Shown: positions 1 through 7,855 of the stretch, piece after piece | How positions within the stretch are numbered: the stretch's first letter is position 1 | Layout of the letters: each line of letters opens with the position of its first letter | NCBI GenBank assembly: GCA_028706415.1 | Contig: JAQWBK010000028.1 | Span: forward strand, 1 to 16,626 | DNA from: Oscillospiraceae bacterium | GTDB lineage: Bacteria; Bacillota; Clostridia; Oscillospirales; Acutalibacteraceae | Length of the DNA: 16,626 nt | Direction of reading: 5' to 3' | Position numbers and translations under genes: made by a program | Notes under the pieces: model-generated | Database searches by the model: none | The model's input: only the letters and a program-made list of their open reading frames with translations | Told to the model about the DNA's origin: nothing

Positions 1-165
1 AATTGCGTAAAAAGGTAGTTAACCGGAAATGTTTATGCGCTTGTTATTATCCATTATATACAGAACGCCAAAAATACACAAGTAGAGTTCAAGTTTTTTC
101 TTTTTTCCTCGCCGCTTAAGCTTTTTAAAGCCAGGCGTCTAACGAGCGGTTTTCGGAATACAAGC
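1..165. other. Left-edge non-coding stretch
   Basis: AT-rich DNA left of the guaA terminator. All frames are broken by stops and I see no gene start with a ribosome binding site, no tRNA and no clear repeat. It may hold the 3' flank of a gene outside the window. Confidence 0.4.
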
Positions 166-193
166 AAAATGCCCGCCGATTAGCGGGCATTTT
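166..193 (-). terminator. Hairpin terminator after guaA
   Basis: An 11-bp perfect stem (166-176 with 183-193, GC core GCCCGC/GCGGGC, A/T ends) closes over a 6-nt loop, 21 nt beyond the guaA stop codon. The A/T ends supply a short T-run on either strand, so it could work in both directions. It most likely ends the purA-guaA transcript. Confidence 0.75.
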
Positions 194-214
194 ATCCATA
201 TTATTTGTATTATT

Positions 215-1747
215 TTACTCCCACTCTATGGTTGCCGGAGGTTTACTTGTAATATCATAAACAATTCTGTTTACGCCCTTGACCTCGCTTACGATACGGT
301 TGGACGCTTTTGCAAGCACATCCAACGGAACGCGCGCCCATTCGGCCGTCATGAAGTCGGTGGTTTTGACTGCACGCAGGGCAATGGTGTAATCATAGGT
401 TCGAACATTTTCCGTTACACCGACCGAACGCATATCGGTAATTATTGCAAAAAACTGATTGATATCCCGCCCTAAGCCGGCATTTTCAATTTCCTCACGG
501 AAGATTGCATCGGCATACCTCAAAATATCCAGCCTTTCGACCGTTATGGCACCGATACACCTCACCGCCAGCCCCGGGCCGGGGAAAGGCTGCCGCCATA
601 CCATATCTTCAGGTAGCCCAAGCTCCAATCCCGCACGGCGAACCTCATCCTTAAACAAATCACGCAACGGTTCACACAGCTTAAGGTTCATACGCTCCGG
701 CAGCCCGCCGACATTATGATGGCTTTTAATAACTGCGGATTTATCCCCTCCGCTTTCAATTATATCGGGATAAATCGTGCCCTGCACAAGATAATCTATC
801 TCACCCAGCTTGTTTGCTTCTTCTTCGAATACTCGGATAAATTCCTCGCCGATTATCTTCCTCTTTCTCTCGGGGTCGGTGACACCGGCAAGCCTGTCCA
901 GAAAACGCTTTTGAGCATTTACCCGTATAAAGTTTATATCAAAATTTTCGGCAAACATTTTCTCTACCATGTCTCCCTCGTCCTTACGAAGAAGCCCATG
1001 GTCAACAAAAATACAGGTTAGCTGTGACCCGACCGCCTTTGCCACCATAACGGCAGCCACCGAGCTGTCAACCCCACCAGAGAGAGCGCAAAGCACCCGT
1101 TTGCCGCCAATCTGCCCGCAAATATTTTCAACCGAGGCTTGGACAAAGGACGACATTTCCCAGTCACCACGACAACCGCATATTTCGAAAAGGAAGTTAT
1201 TAAGCATCTTAACCCCATTTTCGGTGTGCATCACCTCGGGATGAAACTGCACGGCATAAAGCAGGCGGGCTTCATCCTCCATGGCGGCACAGGAGCAGTT
1301 CGGGGTTGTGGCGACCGCCTTAAATCCGTCGGGAATAATCGAGATGTATTCGTCATGGCTCATCCGGCATTGCTGATTTTCATCAAGGCCTTTAAAAAGC
1401 CTGCTGCCGTTTTCGATACTGGCTAGGGTAGGAAGATATTCCTGCCCCTCACTCTCCACCCTGCCGCCGCCAGACCTAGCTAAAAGCTGGGCACCGTAGC
1501 ATATACTCAGAACCGGTACACCCAGTTCTGAAATTCCGCGGACATATTGCCAAGACTCATCATCATTTATCTTTTGGGGGTCGCCGGTCAATATGATACC
1601 TTTGTATCCTGCTGAGCGAATTTCCTCAAGCGGAGTATTATTTGGCAGCACCACCGAATATACTCCTGCTTCCCTCACTCGTCGTGCAATAAGCTGATTA
1701 TGCTGCCCGCCAAAATCCAACACCAATACCGTTTCGTTTTGAATCAT
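215..1747 (-). CDS. guaA: GMP synthase (glutamine-hydrolysing)
   Basis: Converts XMP, ATP and glutamine to GMP, the last step of the guanine branch of purine synthesis, in the cytosol. The 510 residues match the usual family length. The N-terminal class I glutamine amidotransferase domain has the nucleophile Cys83 (SICYGAQ) and the His169/Glu171 pair (QFHPE). The ATP pyrophosphatase loop SGGVDSS is at 223-229. The C-terminal dimerisation domain ends in the typical KPPATIEWE. The ATG at 1747 has an AGAAAGG ribosome binding site about 11 nt upstream. It follows purA by 39 nt with no terminator between them, so the two are probably co-transcribed. One oddity is TGDP at residues 54-57, where most GMP synthases have SGGP in the loop near the amidotransferase active site. 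Identification is secure. Confidence 0.97.
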   Translation of the reverse strand: MIQNETVLVLDFGGQHNQLIARRVREAGVYSVVLPNNTPLEEIRSAGYKGIILTGDPQKINDDESWQYVRGISELGVPVLSICYGAQLLARSGGGRVESEGQEYLPTLASIENGSRLFKGLDENQQCRMSHDEYISIIPDGFKAVATTPNCSCAAMEDEARLLYAVQFHPEVMHTENGVKMLNNFLFEICGCRGDWEMSSFVQASVENICGQIGGKRVLCALSGGVDSSVAAVMVAKAVGSQLTCIFVDHGLLRKDEGDMVEKMFAENFDINFIRVNAQKRFLDRLAGVTDPERKRKIIGEEFIRVFEEEANKLGEIDYLVQGTIYPDIIESGGDKSAVIKSHHNVGGLPERMNLKLCEPLRDLFKDEVRRAGLELGLPEDMVWRQPFPGPGLAVRCIGAITVERLDILRYADAIFREEIENAGLGRDINQFFAIITDMRSVGVTENVRTYDYTIALRAVKTTDFMTAEWARVPLDVLAKASNRIVSEVKGVNRIVYDITSKPPATIEWE

Positions 1748-1786
1748 ATAATGCCAAGCCTTTCTGCAATAGAATGGGGTCTTCTT

Positions 1787-3058
1787 TTATCTATAAATCA
1801 ATTCTTTCCTGCCGGGGCCGTTTGATACCATGGTAATATCCACTCCCAGCTGTTTTTCAATAAACTCAATATATTTGCGGCAATTTTCCGGTAATTGATC
1901 ATATTGGGTGATACCCCGGACATCCGTTTTCCAGCCGGGTAGCACCTCTAGCACAGGCTTGCAGCGTTGCAAAGTCGGGGTGGTGGGAAAATCATAAATA
2001 ACCTTGCCGTCCACCTCATAACCTACACAAACCGGTATTTCATCAAGATAGCCCAGTGCATCAATAACAGTCAGAGCCACCTGGGTTGCCCCCTGCACCT
2101 GCACGCCGTATCGGGATGCCACACAATCGAACCATCCCATCCTGCGCGGGCGGCCGGTTGTAGCCCCAAATTCGCCTGCATCTCCGCCGTTCATACGCAT
2201 TTGCTGTGCCTCGTCACCAAAGATTTCGCTCACAAAAGCGCCCGCTCCCACGGCGCTTGAATATGCCTTTACAACCGTGAGAATATCCTTAATCTCATAA
2301 GGCGGCAGGCCTGCCCCGATCGAGCCATATCCGGCCAGCGTGGATGAGGAAGTAACCATTGGATAAATGCCATAATCCGGGTCTTTAAGAGCGCCAAGCT
2401 GCCCCTCCAAGAGGATTTCCTTTCCCTCTTTAACGGCAGTACGCAAAAACTGAAATGTATCGCCGACAAATGGAGCAATCAGGTCTCTCTGTTTAATAAG
2501 CTGGGCAAAAATTTCATCTGCATTCAAGGCAGGTTTATTATATAGCTGTTCAAGCAGTACATTTTTGATTTCCAGTACACCTTTTAGCTTTTCAAGCGCA
2601 TATTCTTCATCAAACAGCTCACACAGCTCAAAACCTATTTTTGCATACTTGTCTGAATAAAAAGGTGCAATACCCGACTTTGTGGAGCCAAACGACCTGC
2701 CACCCAGCCGCTCTTCCTCATATTTATCAAACAAAATGTGATACGGCATTACAACCTGTGTGCGGTCTGATACCATCAGCTTTGGATGTATACCCTTTTG
2801 AGCAAGGGCATCAACTTCGTTTAGAAACTTGCCGATATCGAGAGCAACTCCGCTGCCTATAATATTGATGGTATGTTCATAAAATACACCCGATGGCAGC
2901 TGATGTAAAGCAAATTTTCCAAACTTATTAATAATCGTGTGTCCTGCATTGCTTCCCCCTTGGAAGCGAATAACCACATCGGATTTCGCAGCAAGAACAT
3001 CTGTTATTTTCCCCTTGCCTTCGTCACCCCAGTTGGCACCGACAATAGCTCTTACCAT
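1787..3058 (-). CDS. purA: Adenylosuccinate synthetase
   Basis: Joins IMP and aspartate using GTP to make adenylosuccinate, the first committed step to AMP. The ATG at 3058 was chosen over one 29 codons upstream because a strong AAGGAGG site lies 8 nt before it and the protein then starts with the family-typical MVRAIVGANWGDEGKG. The upstream candidate would also begin inside the promoter -35 box. The product is 423 residues, a normal length. Visible motifs are the GTP loop GDEGKGK at 11-17 with catalytic Asp12, QGGSNAGHT at 33-41 with catalytic His40, and the GATTGRPRR segment. The usual EGAQG..LD segment reads EGQLGALKD here, a variant form. It is first in an operon with guaA, so AMP and GMP branch enzymes are made together. 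Confidence 0.96.
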   Translation of the reverse strand: MVRAIVGANWGDEGKGKITDVLAAKSDVVIRFQGGSNAGHTIINKFGKFALHQLPSGVFYEHTINIIGSGVALDIGKFLNEVDALAQKGIHPKLMVSDRTQVVMPYHILFDKYEEERLGGRSFGSTKSGIAPFYSDKYAKIGFELCELFDEEYALEKLKGVLEIKNVLLEQLYNKPALNADEIFAQLIKQRDLIAPFVGDTFQFLRTAVKEGKEILLEGQLGALKDPDYGIYPMVTSSSTLAGYGSIGAGLPPYEIKDILTVVKAYSSAVGAGAFVSEIFGDEAQQMRMNGGDAGEFGATTGRPRRMGWFDCVASRYGVQVQGATQVALTVIDALGYLDEIPVCVGYEVDGKVIYDFPTTPTLQRCKPVLEVLPGWKTDVRGITQYDQLPENCRKYIEFIEKQLGVDITMVSNGPGRKELIYR

Positions 3059-3116
3059 GAGTGCATCCTCCTTATACTGAAAAGCGATTAGCTTAATTGT
3101 AATAACAAACCAATTT

Positions 3117-3145
3117 ATTATACTTGCAATTGTATAAAAATGCAA
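3117..3145 (-). promoter_or_regulatory. sigma-A promoter of purA-guaA
   Basis: Read on the minus strand, a -35 box TTGCAT (3140-3145) and a perfect -10 box TATAAT (3117-3122) are 17 nt apart. Transcription should start near 3110, giving a leader of about 50 nt, too short for a purine riboswitch. Confidence 0.8.
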
Positions 3146-3192
3146 GCAGTGCGGACCGAAATATTGAAGCCCGAAAATGCAAATATCCGTAT

Positions 3193-3272
3193 CTCAACCC
3201 CCCACGGCTTTCAGCCGAGGGGTTCGGCTGGCGGCTGGAAGCCGTCTAATACTAATCTTTGTCCGCCAGCTG
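3193..3272. repeat. Hairpin pair: CGGCT/AGCCG palindrome plus GCTGGCGG stem
   Basis: Two consecutive hairpins. The first (3193-3223) has CCCC and CGGCT arms meeting GGGG and AGCCG across a 3-nt loop, with one A-A mismatch. The second pairs 3225-3234 with 3263-3272, with an 8-bp perfect core. The first differs from 13402-13432 by only one stem base and the loop, which is TTC here and its complement GAA there. It may act as a terminator for the lysC transcript or be a dispersed palindromic repeat. Confidence 0.6.
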
Positions 3273-3282
3273 TCATCCGAAT

Positions 3283-3389
3283 GTTTAAAACCTACGCTTC
3301 CAAAGGGCGCGAAGAATTTATCGGTCAACACCGTCTCAAATTCTTCGCCTGGAAGGCGAAGGTTTTAAACCAATAGTTGAGACAATAAA
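3283..3389. repeat. Hairpin-forming repeat, left copy (inverted partner at 16541-16626)
   Basis: The segment begins gtttaaaacc and its right arm ends ggttttaaac (3361-3370). The arms 3283-3319 and 3338-3370 are near-complementary over more than 30 nt. The loop holds a small CGGT-caac-ACCG hairpin. Bases 3304-3389 match the reverse complement of 16541-16626 with a single mismatch, so this is a genuine dispersed repeat. The match runs 19 nt past the right arm, so the element is larger than the hairpin. It codes for nothing evident. Confidence 0.85.
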
Positions 3390-3536
3390 CTATTGGCGGT
3401 AGACTATCTAATATCGGGCTCATAAGCCAACCGTTCCTTGGCGTAACACGGGCAAACAACAATAGAACCGTCTACCTGTGCCTTCCAACACAAGTGGGCG
3501 GCTCTTGTATTTGCTTTGATACACCGCTTCCCTACA
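3390..3536 (-). other. Gene-free segment after lysC with possible RNA structure
   Basis: The 147 nt between the lysC stop and the repeat contain several complementary pairs: GGTAGAC at 3398-3404 with GTCTACC at 3470-3476, GGCT/AGCC around 3417-3428, and CTTGTG/CACAGG, which pairs fully only on the minus strand through a G-U wobble. Short open frames exist in both orientations, but none has a convincing ribosome binding site. It could be a lysC 3' untranslated structure, a small RNA, or decayed sequence. Confidence 0.35.
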
Positions 3537-4754
3537 TCACAATGCCAAAGAGTCGTCAAAAAAAGCGGCGTGAACCACCGAAACTGCACGATCTGCATCT
3601 TTAGCTTCTATCAATACCGAGACCTTGATTTCGCTGGTTGAAATCATCTGAATGTTAATCCCCGCATCCCCAAGAACCTCAAACATACGGGAGGCAACCC
3701 CCTCATGGGTCTCCATCCCTGCACCCACAATCGAAATTTTGGCAACATCGGCATCAAAAGAAATATTCTTTGCTCCGGTAATATCGATATAATCCTTCAG
3801 TGCTGCAACCGCTTCATCTCCCTTATCCGCAGCAACGGTAAAGGTGATATCCTTTGTTTTTTCCCGCCCGACGGACTGCAGAATTATATCTACATTTATA
3901 TGGGCTTTCGCAATGCGTGAGAATATCTGAAACGCCACACCGGGAACATCGGGAATACCAACTATCATGACGCGGGCAACATTTGTATCCTTTGCAACAC
4001 CTTTAATCAACATTTTCTCCATTTTCGTGGCCTCCTTAACCTTGGTGCCCGGCACCCTGTTTTTACTTGAAAGAACTTCGATTTCTACATTATATTTTTT
4101 TGCCATCTCGACAGAACGGTTGTTGAGAACCTGTGCCCCCAGCGTGGCAAGCTCCAGCATCTCGTCATAGGTGATTTCATCCAGCTTTGAAGCGTTTTTA
4201 ACCTTTCGCGGGTCGGCTGTATATACTCCGTCAACATCGGTGTATATCTGGCAAATTTCCGCGTTCATAGCGGCGGCTAGTGCAACCGCACTTGTATCCG
4301 AGCCCCCCCGCCCGAAGGTTGTGATATCTCCGAAACGGTTGACACCTTGGAAGCCGGCTACCACCACAATATTTTTCTTATCAAGCTCGGTCTTAATACG
4401 CTCTACTTGAATTCTTTTTATCCTCGCTGAGCTGTAGGTTGAGTTGGTGTTAAACCCTGCCTGCCACCCGAGAAGCGAGACCACCGGAAACCCCATTTTT
4501 TCAATTGCCATGGCAAGCAGTGCAATTGATATCTGTTCACCTGATGAAAGCAGCATATCCATTTCTCGACGGCTTGCATGAGGGTTGATTTCCTTGGCCT
4601 TTGCAATGAGGTCGTCGGTGGTATCGCCCTGAGCGGATAGCACCACAATAATTTCATTGCCCTCTTTATATTTTTCGGTCACAATTTCAGCGACATTAAA
4701 GACACTCTCGGCGTTCGCAACCGAACTTCCGCCGAATTTCTGAACAATCAGCAT
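3537..4754 (-). CDS. lysC: Aspartate kinase
   Basis: Phosphorylates aspartate, the entry step to lysine, threonine, methionine and diaminopimelate. The 405 residues fit a monofunctional, ACT-regulated aspartokinase. The kinase domain has KFGGSSV at 6-12, LLSSGEQIS at 68-76, FGRGGSDTSAVALA at 147-160 and YTDVDGVYTADPR at 171-183. Two ACT domains follow from about residue 260 to the end; in this family they bind lysine and/or threonine for feedback control. The ATG at 4754 has an AGAAAGG site 10 nt upstream. It follows thrB by 26 nt and is probably last in the ACT-hom-thrB-lysC operon, which suggests this isoenzyme serves threonine synthesis. No lysine riboswitch is possible in such a short gap. 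Confidence 0.96.
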   Translation of the reverse strand: MLIVQKFGGSSVANAESVFNVAEIVTEKYKEGNEIIVVLSAQGDTTDDLIAKAKEINPHASRREMDMLLSSGEQISIALLAMAIEKMGFPVVSLLGWQAGFNTNSTYSSARIKRIQVERIKTELDKKNIVVVAGFQGVNRFGDITTFGRGGSDTSAVALAAAMNAEICQIYTDVDGVYTADPRKVKNASKLDEITYDEMLELATLGAQVLNNRSVEMAKKYNVEIEVLSSKNRVPGTKVKEATKMEKMLIKGVAKDTNVARVMIVGIPDVPGVAFQIFSRIAKAHINVDIILQSVGREKTKDITFTVAADKGDEAVAALKDYIDITGAKNISFDADVAKISIVGAGMETHEGVASRMFEVLGDAGINIQMISTSEIKVSVLIEAKDADRAVSVVHAAFFDDSLAL

Positions 4755-4780
4755 TGATAACCATACCTTTCTAACTCGTT

Positions 4781-5740
4781 TCAGTTAATAAACTCTACCG
4801 AAGCCCCGCCCGAATCACACCCGAACAATCGCACCTGCCAGCCCAAAAGCCCGGACCGTTTAAGCTCTGCTTCTGCCTTGGATACAAATTGCAAATCATC
4901 ACGGTCAACAATAGCAAGTATTGACGGCCCGGCTCCGCTTATTGCCGTGGCATAAGCCCCTAGCTCGTATGCAATATAAAATATCCTTTCGGCACCCGAA
5001 ATAAGCGGAAATCGATAGGGCTGATGAAGCCGATCCTGCACCGCCACACGCAGATTTTCAAGGCTGCCTGAAAACAGTGCTGCTGTCATAAGTGCTGTCC
5101 TTGATAGATTATATACCGCATCACCACGCGAGACATTATCGGGCAAAACAGCCCGGGCGACCTCGGTTTTAAGCTCAAAGTCGGGGACAAAGACGGCAAA
5201 GCGAATTCTGTCCGACACAGGCACACTGACTGTATGCACCCTTCCCCCATCCATAACGGAGGTCACCAATCCGCCGAAAAGTGCCGGAGCGATATTATCG
5301 GGATGCCCCTCAAGCCCGGTGGCGAGGTCGGATATATCGTGCAGTGAAAGCGGGCTGCCCAAAAGAGTGTTGGCACCAAGCAATCCTGCAACCAGACAAG
5401 CAGAGGAGCTTCCCAACCCCCTTGTCATGGGGATGTTGCTTTCCTGCCGAATATGTAGCCCTTTAAACGGATGACCACAGCGTTTATATAAATACTTGGC
5501 TGTTTGGAACACCATGTTACTCTCATCGGTGGGGATTGCCGCCGCGTCAATCGATTCTATGAGGCAGAGGGGATTTTCTTCGGTGCCCTCTGCTTCTTCC
5601 ATCCAAACGCTGTTATAAAGCGTCAACGCTATACCGAGTGCATCAAAACCCGCTCCCAGATTGGCGCTTGACGCAGGAACCGATATTTTAACCATATACA
5701 CGCCATCTGCCCTTCTGTATTTTAATATATGCTCGGGCAT
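4781..5740 (-). CDS. thrB: Homoserine kinase (start uncertain: 5740, 5701 or 5695)
   Basis: Phosphorylates homoserine with ATP on the way to threonine; a GHMP-superfamily kinase. Numbering from the longest start gives 319 residues, with VPASSANLGAGFD at 21-33, the ATP-binding loop RGLGSSSA at 107-114, and a C-terminal SGAGPS motif. The ATG at 5740 has an AAGGG site 10 nt upstream, overlapping the end of hom. Homologues usually begin only a few residues before the VPASSANLG motif, which points instead to the ATG at 5695 or a GTG at 5701. That GTG has a better AGAAGGG site 8 nt away. The extra 13-15 residues are therefore doubtful, while the function is secure. The 18-nt gap from hom indicates co-transcription. 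Confidence 0.95.
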   Translation of the reverse strand: MPEHILKYRRADGVYMVKISVPASSANLGAGFDALGIALTLYNSVWMEEAEGTEENPLCLIESIDAAAIPTDESNMVFQTAKYLYKRCGHPFKGLHIRQESNIPMTRGLGSSSACLVAGLLGANTLLGSPLSLHDISDLATGLEGHPDNIAPALFGGLVTSVMDGGRVHTVSVPVSDRIRFAVFVPDFELKTEVARAVLPDNVSRGDAVYNLSRTALMTAALFSGSLENLRVAVQDRLHQPYRFPLISGAERIFYIAYELGAYATAISGAGPSILAIVDRDDLQFVSKAEAELKRSGLLGWQVRLFGCDSGGASVEFIN

Positions 5741-5758
5741 TATTTTATTACCCTTGTA

Positions 5759-6997
5759 CTAAAAATCCGCTATTCTTATTCTGCTTATCAATGAAGTGTC
5801 GCTCAACGATTTAAGCACCTCATCCAAACGGTTTTGGGTGATTAAAGGTGTAACCAGCACAAGCTCATCCGAGGGGGAATTCTCTATATCAACCCTCTCG
5901 CATACCCCCAGCATATTGTCCAATTTACTTTTAACCGCTTGTGAATTATCACATTTCAGTCTGAGCATCATGGCGGATTTTGATTCGAGATAATCTGCGA
6001 CATAGTCTGGCTCGCCCGACTCCCAAATCAGATATTTGCGGGCTCCCAAATGCTTAACCTCGTCAATGATATCGGCAACCACCGCGCTTGCGGTTGGGAG
6101 CTTGCCCGCTCCCTGCCCGTAAAAGACCACATCCCCGATTGCATCCCCTCTGACAAGAATTCCGTTGAAAACATCATTTACCTGGGCAAGGCGGCTGGCG
6201 TGCGGCAAAATCATGGGGACTACAATACAATCAAGCCGTCCGTCTTCAAGCTTACGCGCCCGCCCGATAAGTTTAATCACTCCGCCCCAGATGTCGGCGT
6301 ATTTCACATCTTCAAGAGTAATATCTTGGATACCTTGGGTATGCACCTGCTCGGGATAGACATGCTTTCCAAAAGCAAGAGATGCTAAAATGCAGATTTT
6401 ACGACAGGCATCAAGACCACCGATATCGGCAAGAGGATCCCGCTCTGCATATCCCAACCGCTGCGCCAGATTAAGGGCATCGGCAAAAGATATATTGTCG
6501 CGTATCATCTTTGTCAATATGAAATTTGTTGTTCCGTTTAGTATTCCGGCTATTTCAAATACCTCGTTGGCGGCAAGGCACTGGTCAAGCGGGCGCAAAA
6601 TAGGAATTCCCCCGCCAACGCTTGCCTCAAACAGAAAGTTCAAATTGCGGTCGCGCGCCAAAGCCAACAGCTCGTCCCCCTTGGCGGCTACCAGTTCTTT
6701 GTTGGAAGTGACAACGCTCTTGCCTGCCAACAGACAACGGCGCACAAAATCATATGCCGGATTTAACCCGCCGATTGTTTCAACCACGATCTTTATTTCG
6801 GGGTCGTTAATAATATCTTCAAAATTGCTGGTAAACCGCCCCGCCATCGGACTATCAGAAAATTCCCTTATATCAAGAATACGGCTGATTTCAATTTGCT
6901 CGCCCGCCTTATGTGAAATGCTTTTCTTGTTCTTCAGCATCACCTCAACGACGCCCGAGCCTACAACACCATACCCCATTATAGCTATCTTAACCAT
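5759..6997 (-). CDS. hom: Homoserine dehydrogenase
   Basis: Reduces aspartate semialdehyde to homoserine with NAD(P)H, the branch toward threonine and methionine. The 412 residues match the monofunctional form with a C-terminal ACT domain. Visible are the Rossmann motif GYGVVGSG at 8-15, the SNKELVA segment with Lys100, LNGTTNFI at 153-160, and DIGGLDACRK at 191-200 carrying the conserved Asp and Lys residues of the catalytic region. The last ~80 residues form the ACT domain, which in this family senses threonine. The ATG at 6997 is preceded by GGAAAGGCAGG. It sits 76 nt after the ACT-domain gene. A weak 7-bp inverted repeat at 7053-7077 spans that gene's stop codon but lacks a T-tract, so read-through is likely. 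Confidence 0.96.
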   Translation of the reverse strand: MVKIAIMGYGVVGSGVVEVMLKNKKSISHKAGEQIEISRILDIREFSDSPMAGRFTSNFEDIINDPEIKIVVETIGGLNPAYDFVRRCLLAGKSVVTSNKELVAAKGDELLALARDRNLNFLFEASVGGGIPILRPLDQCLAANEVFEIAGILNGTTNFILTKMIRDNISFADALNLAQRLGYAERDPLADIGGLDACRKICILASLAFGKHVYPEQVHTQGIQDITLEDVKYADIWGGVIKLIGRARKLEDGRLDCIVVPMILPHASRLAQVNDVFNGILVRGDAIGDVVFYGQGAGKLPTASAVVADIIDEVKHLGARKYLIWESGEPDYVADYLESKSAMMLRLKCDNSQAVKSKLDNMLGVCERVDIENSPSDELVLVTPLITQNRLDEVLKSLSDTSLISRIRIADF

Positions 6998-7073
6998 GAA
7001 TGTTTGCCTGCCTTTCCGATAATAACCAACCTATTTTATGTTATACTAATCCCTGATTAAAAAAGTAATATAA

Positions 7074-7529
7074 TCAGTCATCCCTTGAAATACGGGTGAC
7101 CCGCTCCACCCCTTCGGTGGATGCTAGGGCTTTAATAAACTCACCAACCGAGAAGTCAGCATTGACGATACGCGCCGAAATCGAAACCAGCGCCCTGCCA
7201 TCATTGGGAATATTCTGATTTACCGTGAGAATGTTGGCGCCGGCAGTTGCAAACGCCGAGAGAACCCCCGATAAAACCCCCGGTCTGTCCCTCAGCTCGG
7301 CAAGTAGTGTAAGCACCCTACCCCCGGCAACGGCATCATAAAAGAATACCCCATCCTTATATTTATAAAAGGCACTTCGGGAAATGCCCGCAAGCCGCGC
7401 CGCCTCGGTTGCGGAAGTGGCCTTACCCGATTCGAGCAGCTGCTTTGCATCTGCAACACGGATAAATACATCGGGCAGTATAGAGGTATCCACCAAAAGC
7501 ATCTGTGTATGCTCTTCTTTTTGCTGCAT
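7074..7529 (-). CDS. ACT domain-containing protein (PheB/UPF0735-like)
   Basis: A 151-residue protein with a short helix-turn-helix-like region at about 26-60 (ATEAARLAGISRSAFYKYKDG) and an ACT domain from about 73 to the end (DRPGVLSGVLSAFATAGANI). This matches the small Firmicute family often labelled PheB or UPF0735, commonly found beside hom/thr genes. ACT domains bind amino acids, so an amino-acid sensor or regulator is plausible, but its exact role is not known to me. The ATG at 7529 was chosen over one 6 codons upstream because an AGGAGGT site lies 7 nt before it. It is the first gene of the operon leading to hom, thrB and lysC. Confidence 0.88.
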   Translation of the reverse strand: MQQKEEHTQMLLVDTSILPDVFIRVADAKQLLESGKATSATEAARLAGISRSAFYKYKDGVFFYDAVAGGRVLTLLAELRDRPGVLSGVLSAFATAGANILTVNQNIPNDGRALVSISARIVNADFSVGEFIKALASTEGVERVTRISRDD

Positions 7530-7570
7530 ACTGTCCACCTCCTGCATACTTGTGTGTCTCGACTGAATAC

Positions 7571-7599
7571 ACTATATCATTTGTAAATCCATAATTCAA
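7571..7599 (-). promoter_or_regulatory. sigma-A promoter of the ACT-hom-thrB-lysC operon
   Basis: On the minus strand, a -35 box TTGAAT (7594-7599) and a -10 box TATAGT (7571-7576) are 17 nt apart. Transcription should begin near 7564, about 35 nt before the ACT-domain start codon. That leaves no room for a T-box or a threonine attenuator. Confidence 0.75.
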
Positions 7600-7701
7600 G
7601 GTTTTTATTTCAAATAGAAATAATTCCACATTTTATACACCCAAGGGCTATATAACGCCGGTTAAATTCATGCAATCCGACCAATACTATTTTTTAAATA
7701 C

Positions 7702-7763
7702 ATATGGTCACGTATAATAAAAACCATCTCAAAAGGGGTGGTTTTTATTATGCGTGACCATAT
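7702..7763. repeat. 29-bp near-perfect hairpin with GGTCAC ends
   Basis: Bases 7702-7730 pair with 7735-7763 around an AAAA tetraloop; the only departures from Watson-Crick pairing are G-T wobbles on the plus strand. The core 7706-7759 begins GGTCAC, ends GTGACC, and is flanked by ATAT on both sides. The ends and the TAAAAACC stretch resemble the 157-bp element at 16343-16499, so it may be a minimal relative. It lies between the divergent ACT-domain and ytvI genes. It is not followed by a T-tract. Confidence 0.85.
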
Positions 7764-7786
7764 AAATATTCGACCGCTTTATGCTA

Positions 7787-7815
7787 TTGCTAATCAAAAC
7801 CAAGTAAGTTATAAT
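7787..7815 (+). promoter_or_regulatory. Candidate promoter of ytvI
   Basis: A perfect -10 box TATAAT (7810-7815) and a weak -35 box TTGCTA (7787-7792) are 17 nt apart, placing transcription start near 7822, about 34 nt before the start codon. No convincing sigma-E or sigma-G promoter was recognised. If this promoter is used, the hairpin at 7702-7763 lies upstream of the transcript. Confidence 0.5.
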
Positions 7816-7855
7816 GTGTTTGTCGATATGTTGAATAAAAAAGGGGGACATTTAT

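Noticed and set aside
716..1426. Several plus-strand open frames opposite guaA
   Set aside because: They are antisense shadows of a clearly conserved gene.
3059..3116. Purine riboswitch before purA
   Set aside because: The leader from the predicted start is about 50 nt and lacks the three-way junction pattern.
3404..3598. A 64-codon minus-strand open frame overlapping the end of lysC
   Set aside because: It starts inside lysC without a ribosome binding site and covers the hairpin-rich gap; the composition looks like translated non-coding DNA.
7053..7077. Terminator between the ACT-domain gene and hom
   Set aside because: Only a 7-bp A/T-rich inverted repeat with an 11-nt loop and no following T-tract; it includes the stop codon.
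7530..7600. T-box or threonine/lysine riboswitch in the aspartate operon leader
   Set aside because: The predicted leader is only about 35 nt and has no T-box motif or long hairpin; the gap before lysC is 26 nt.
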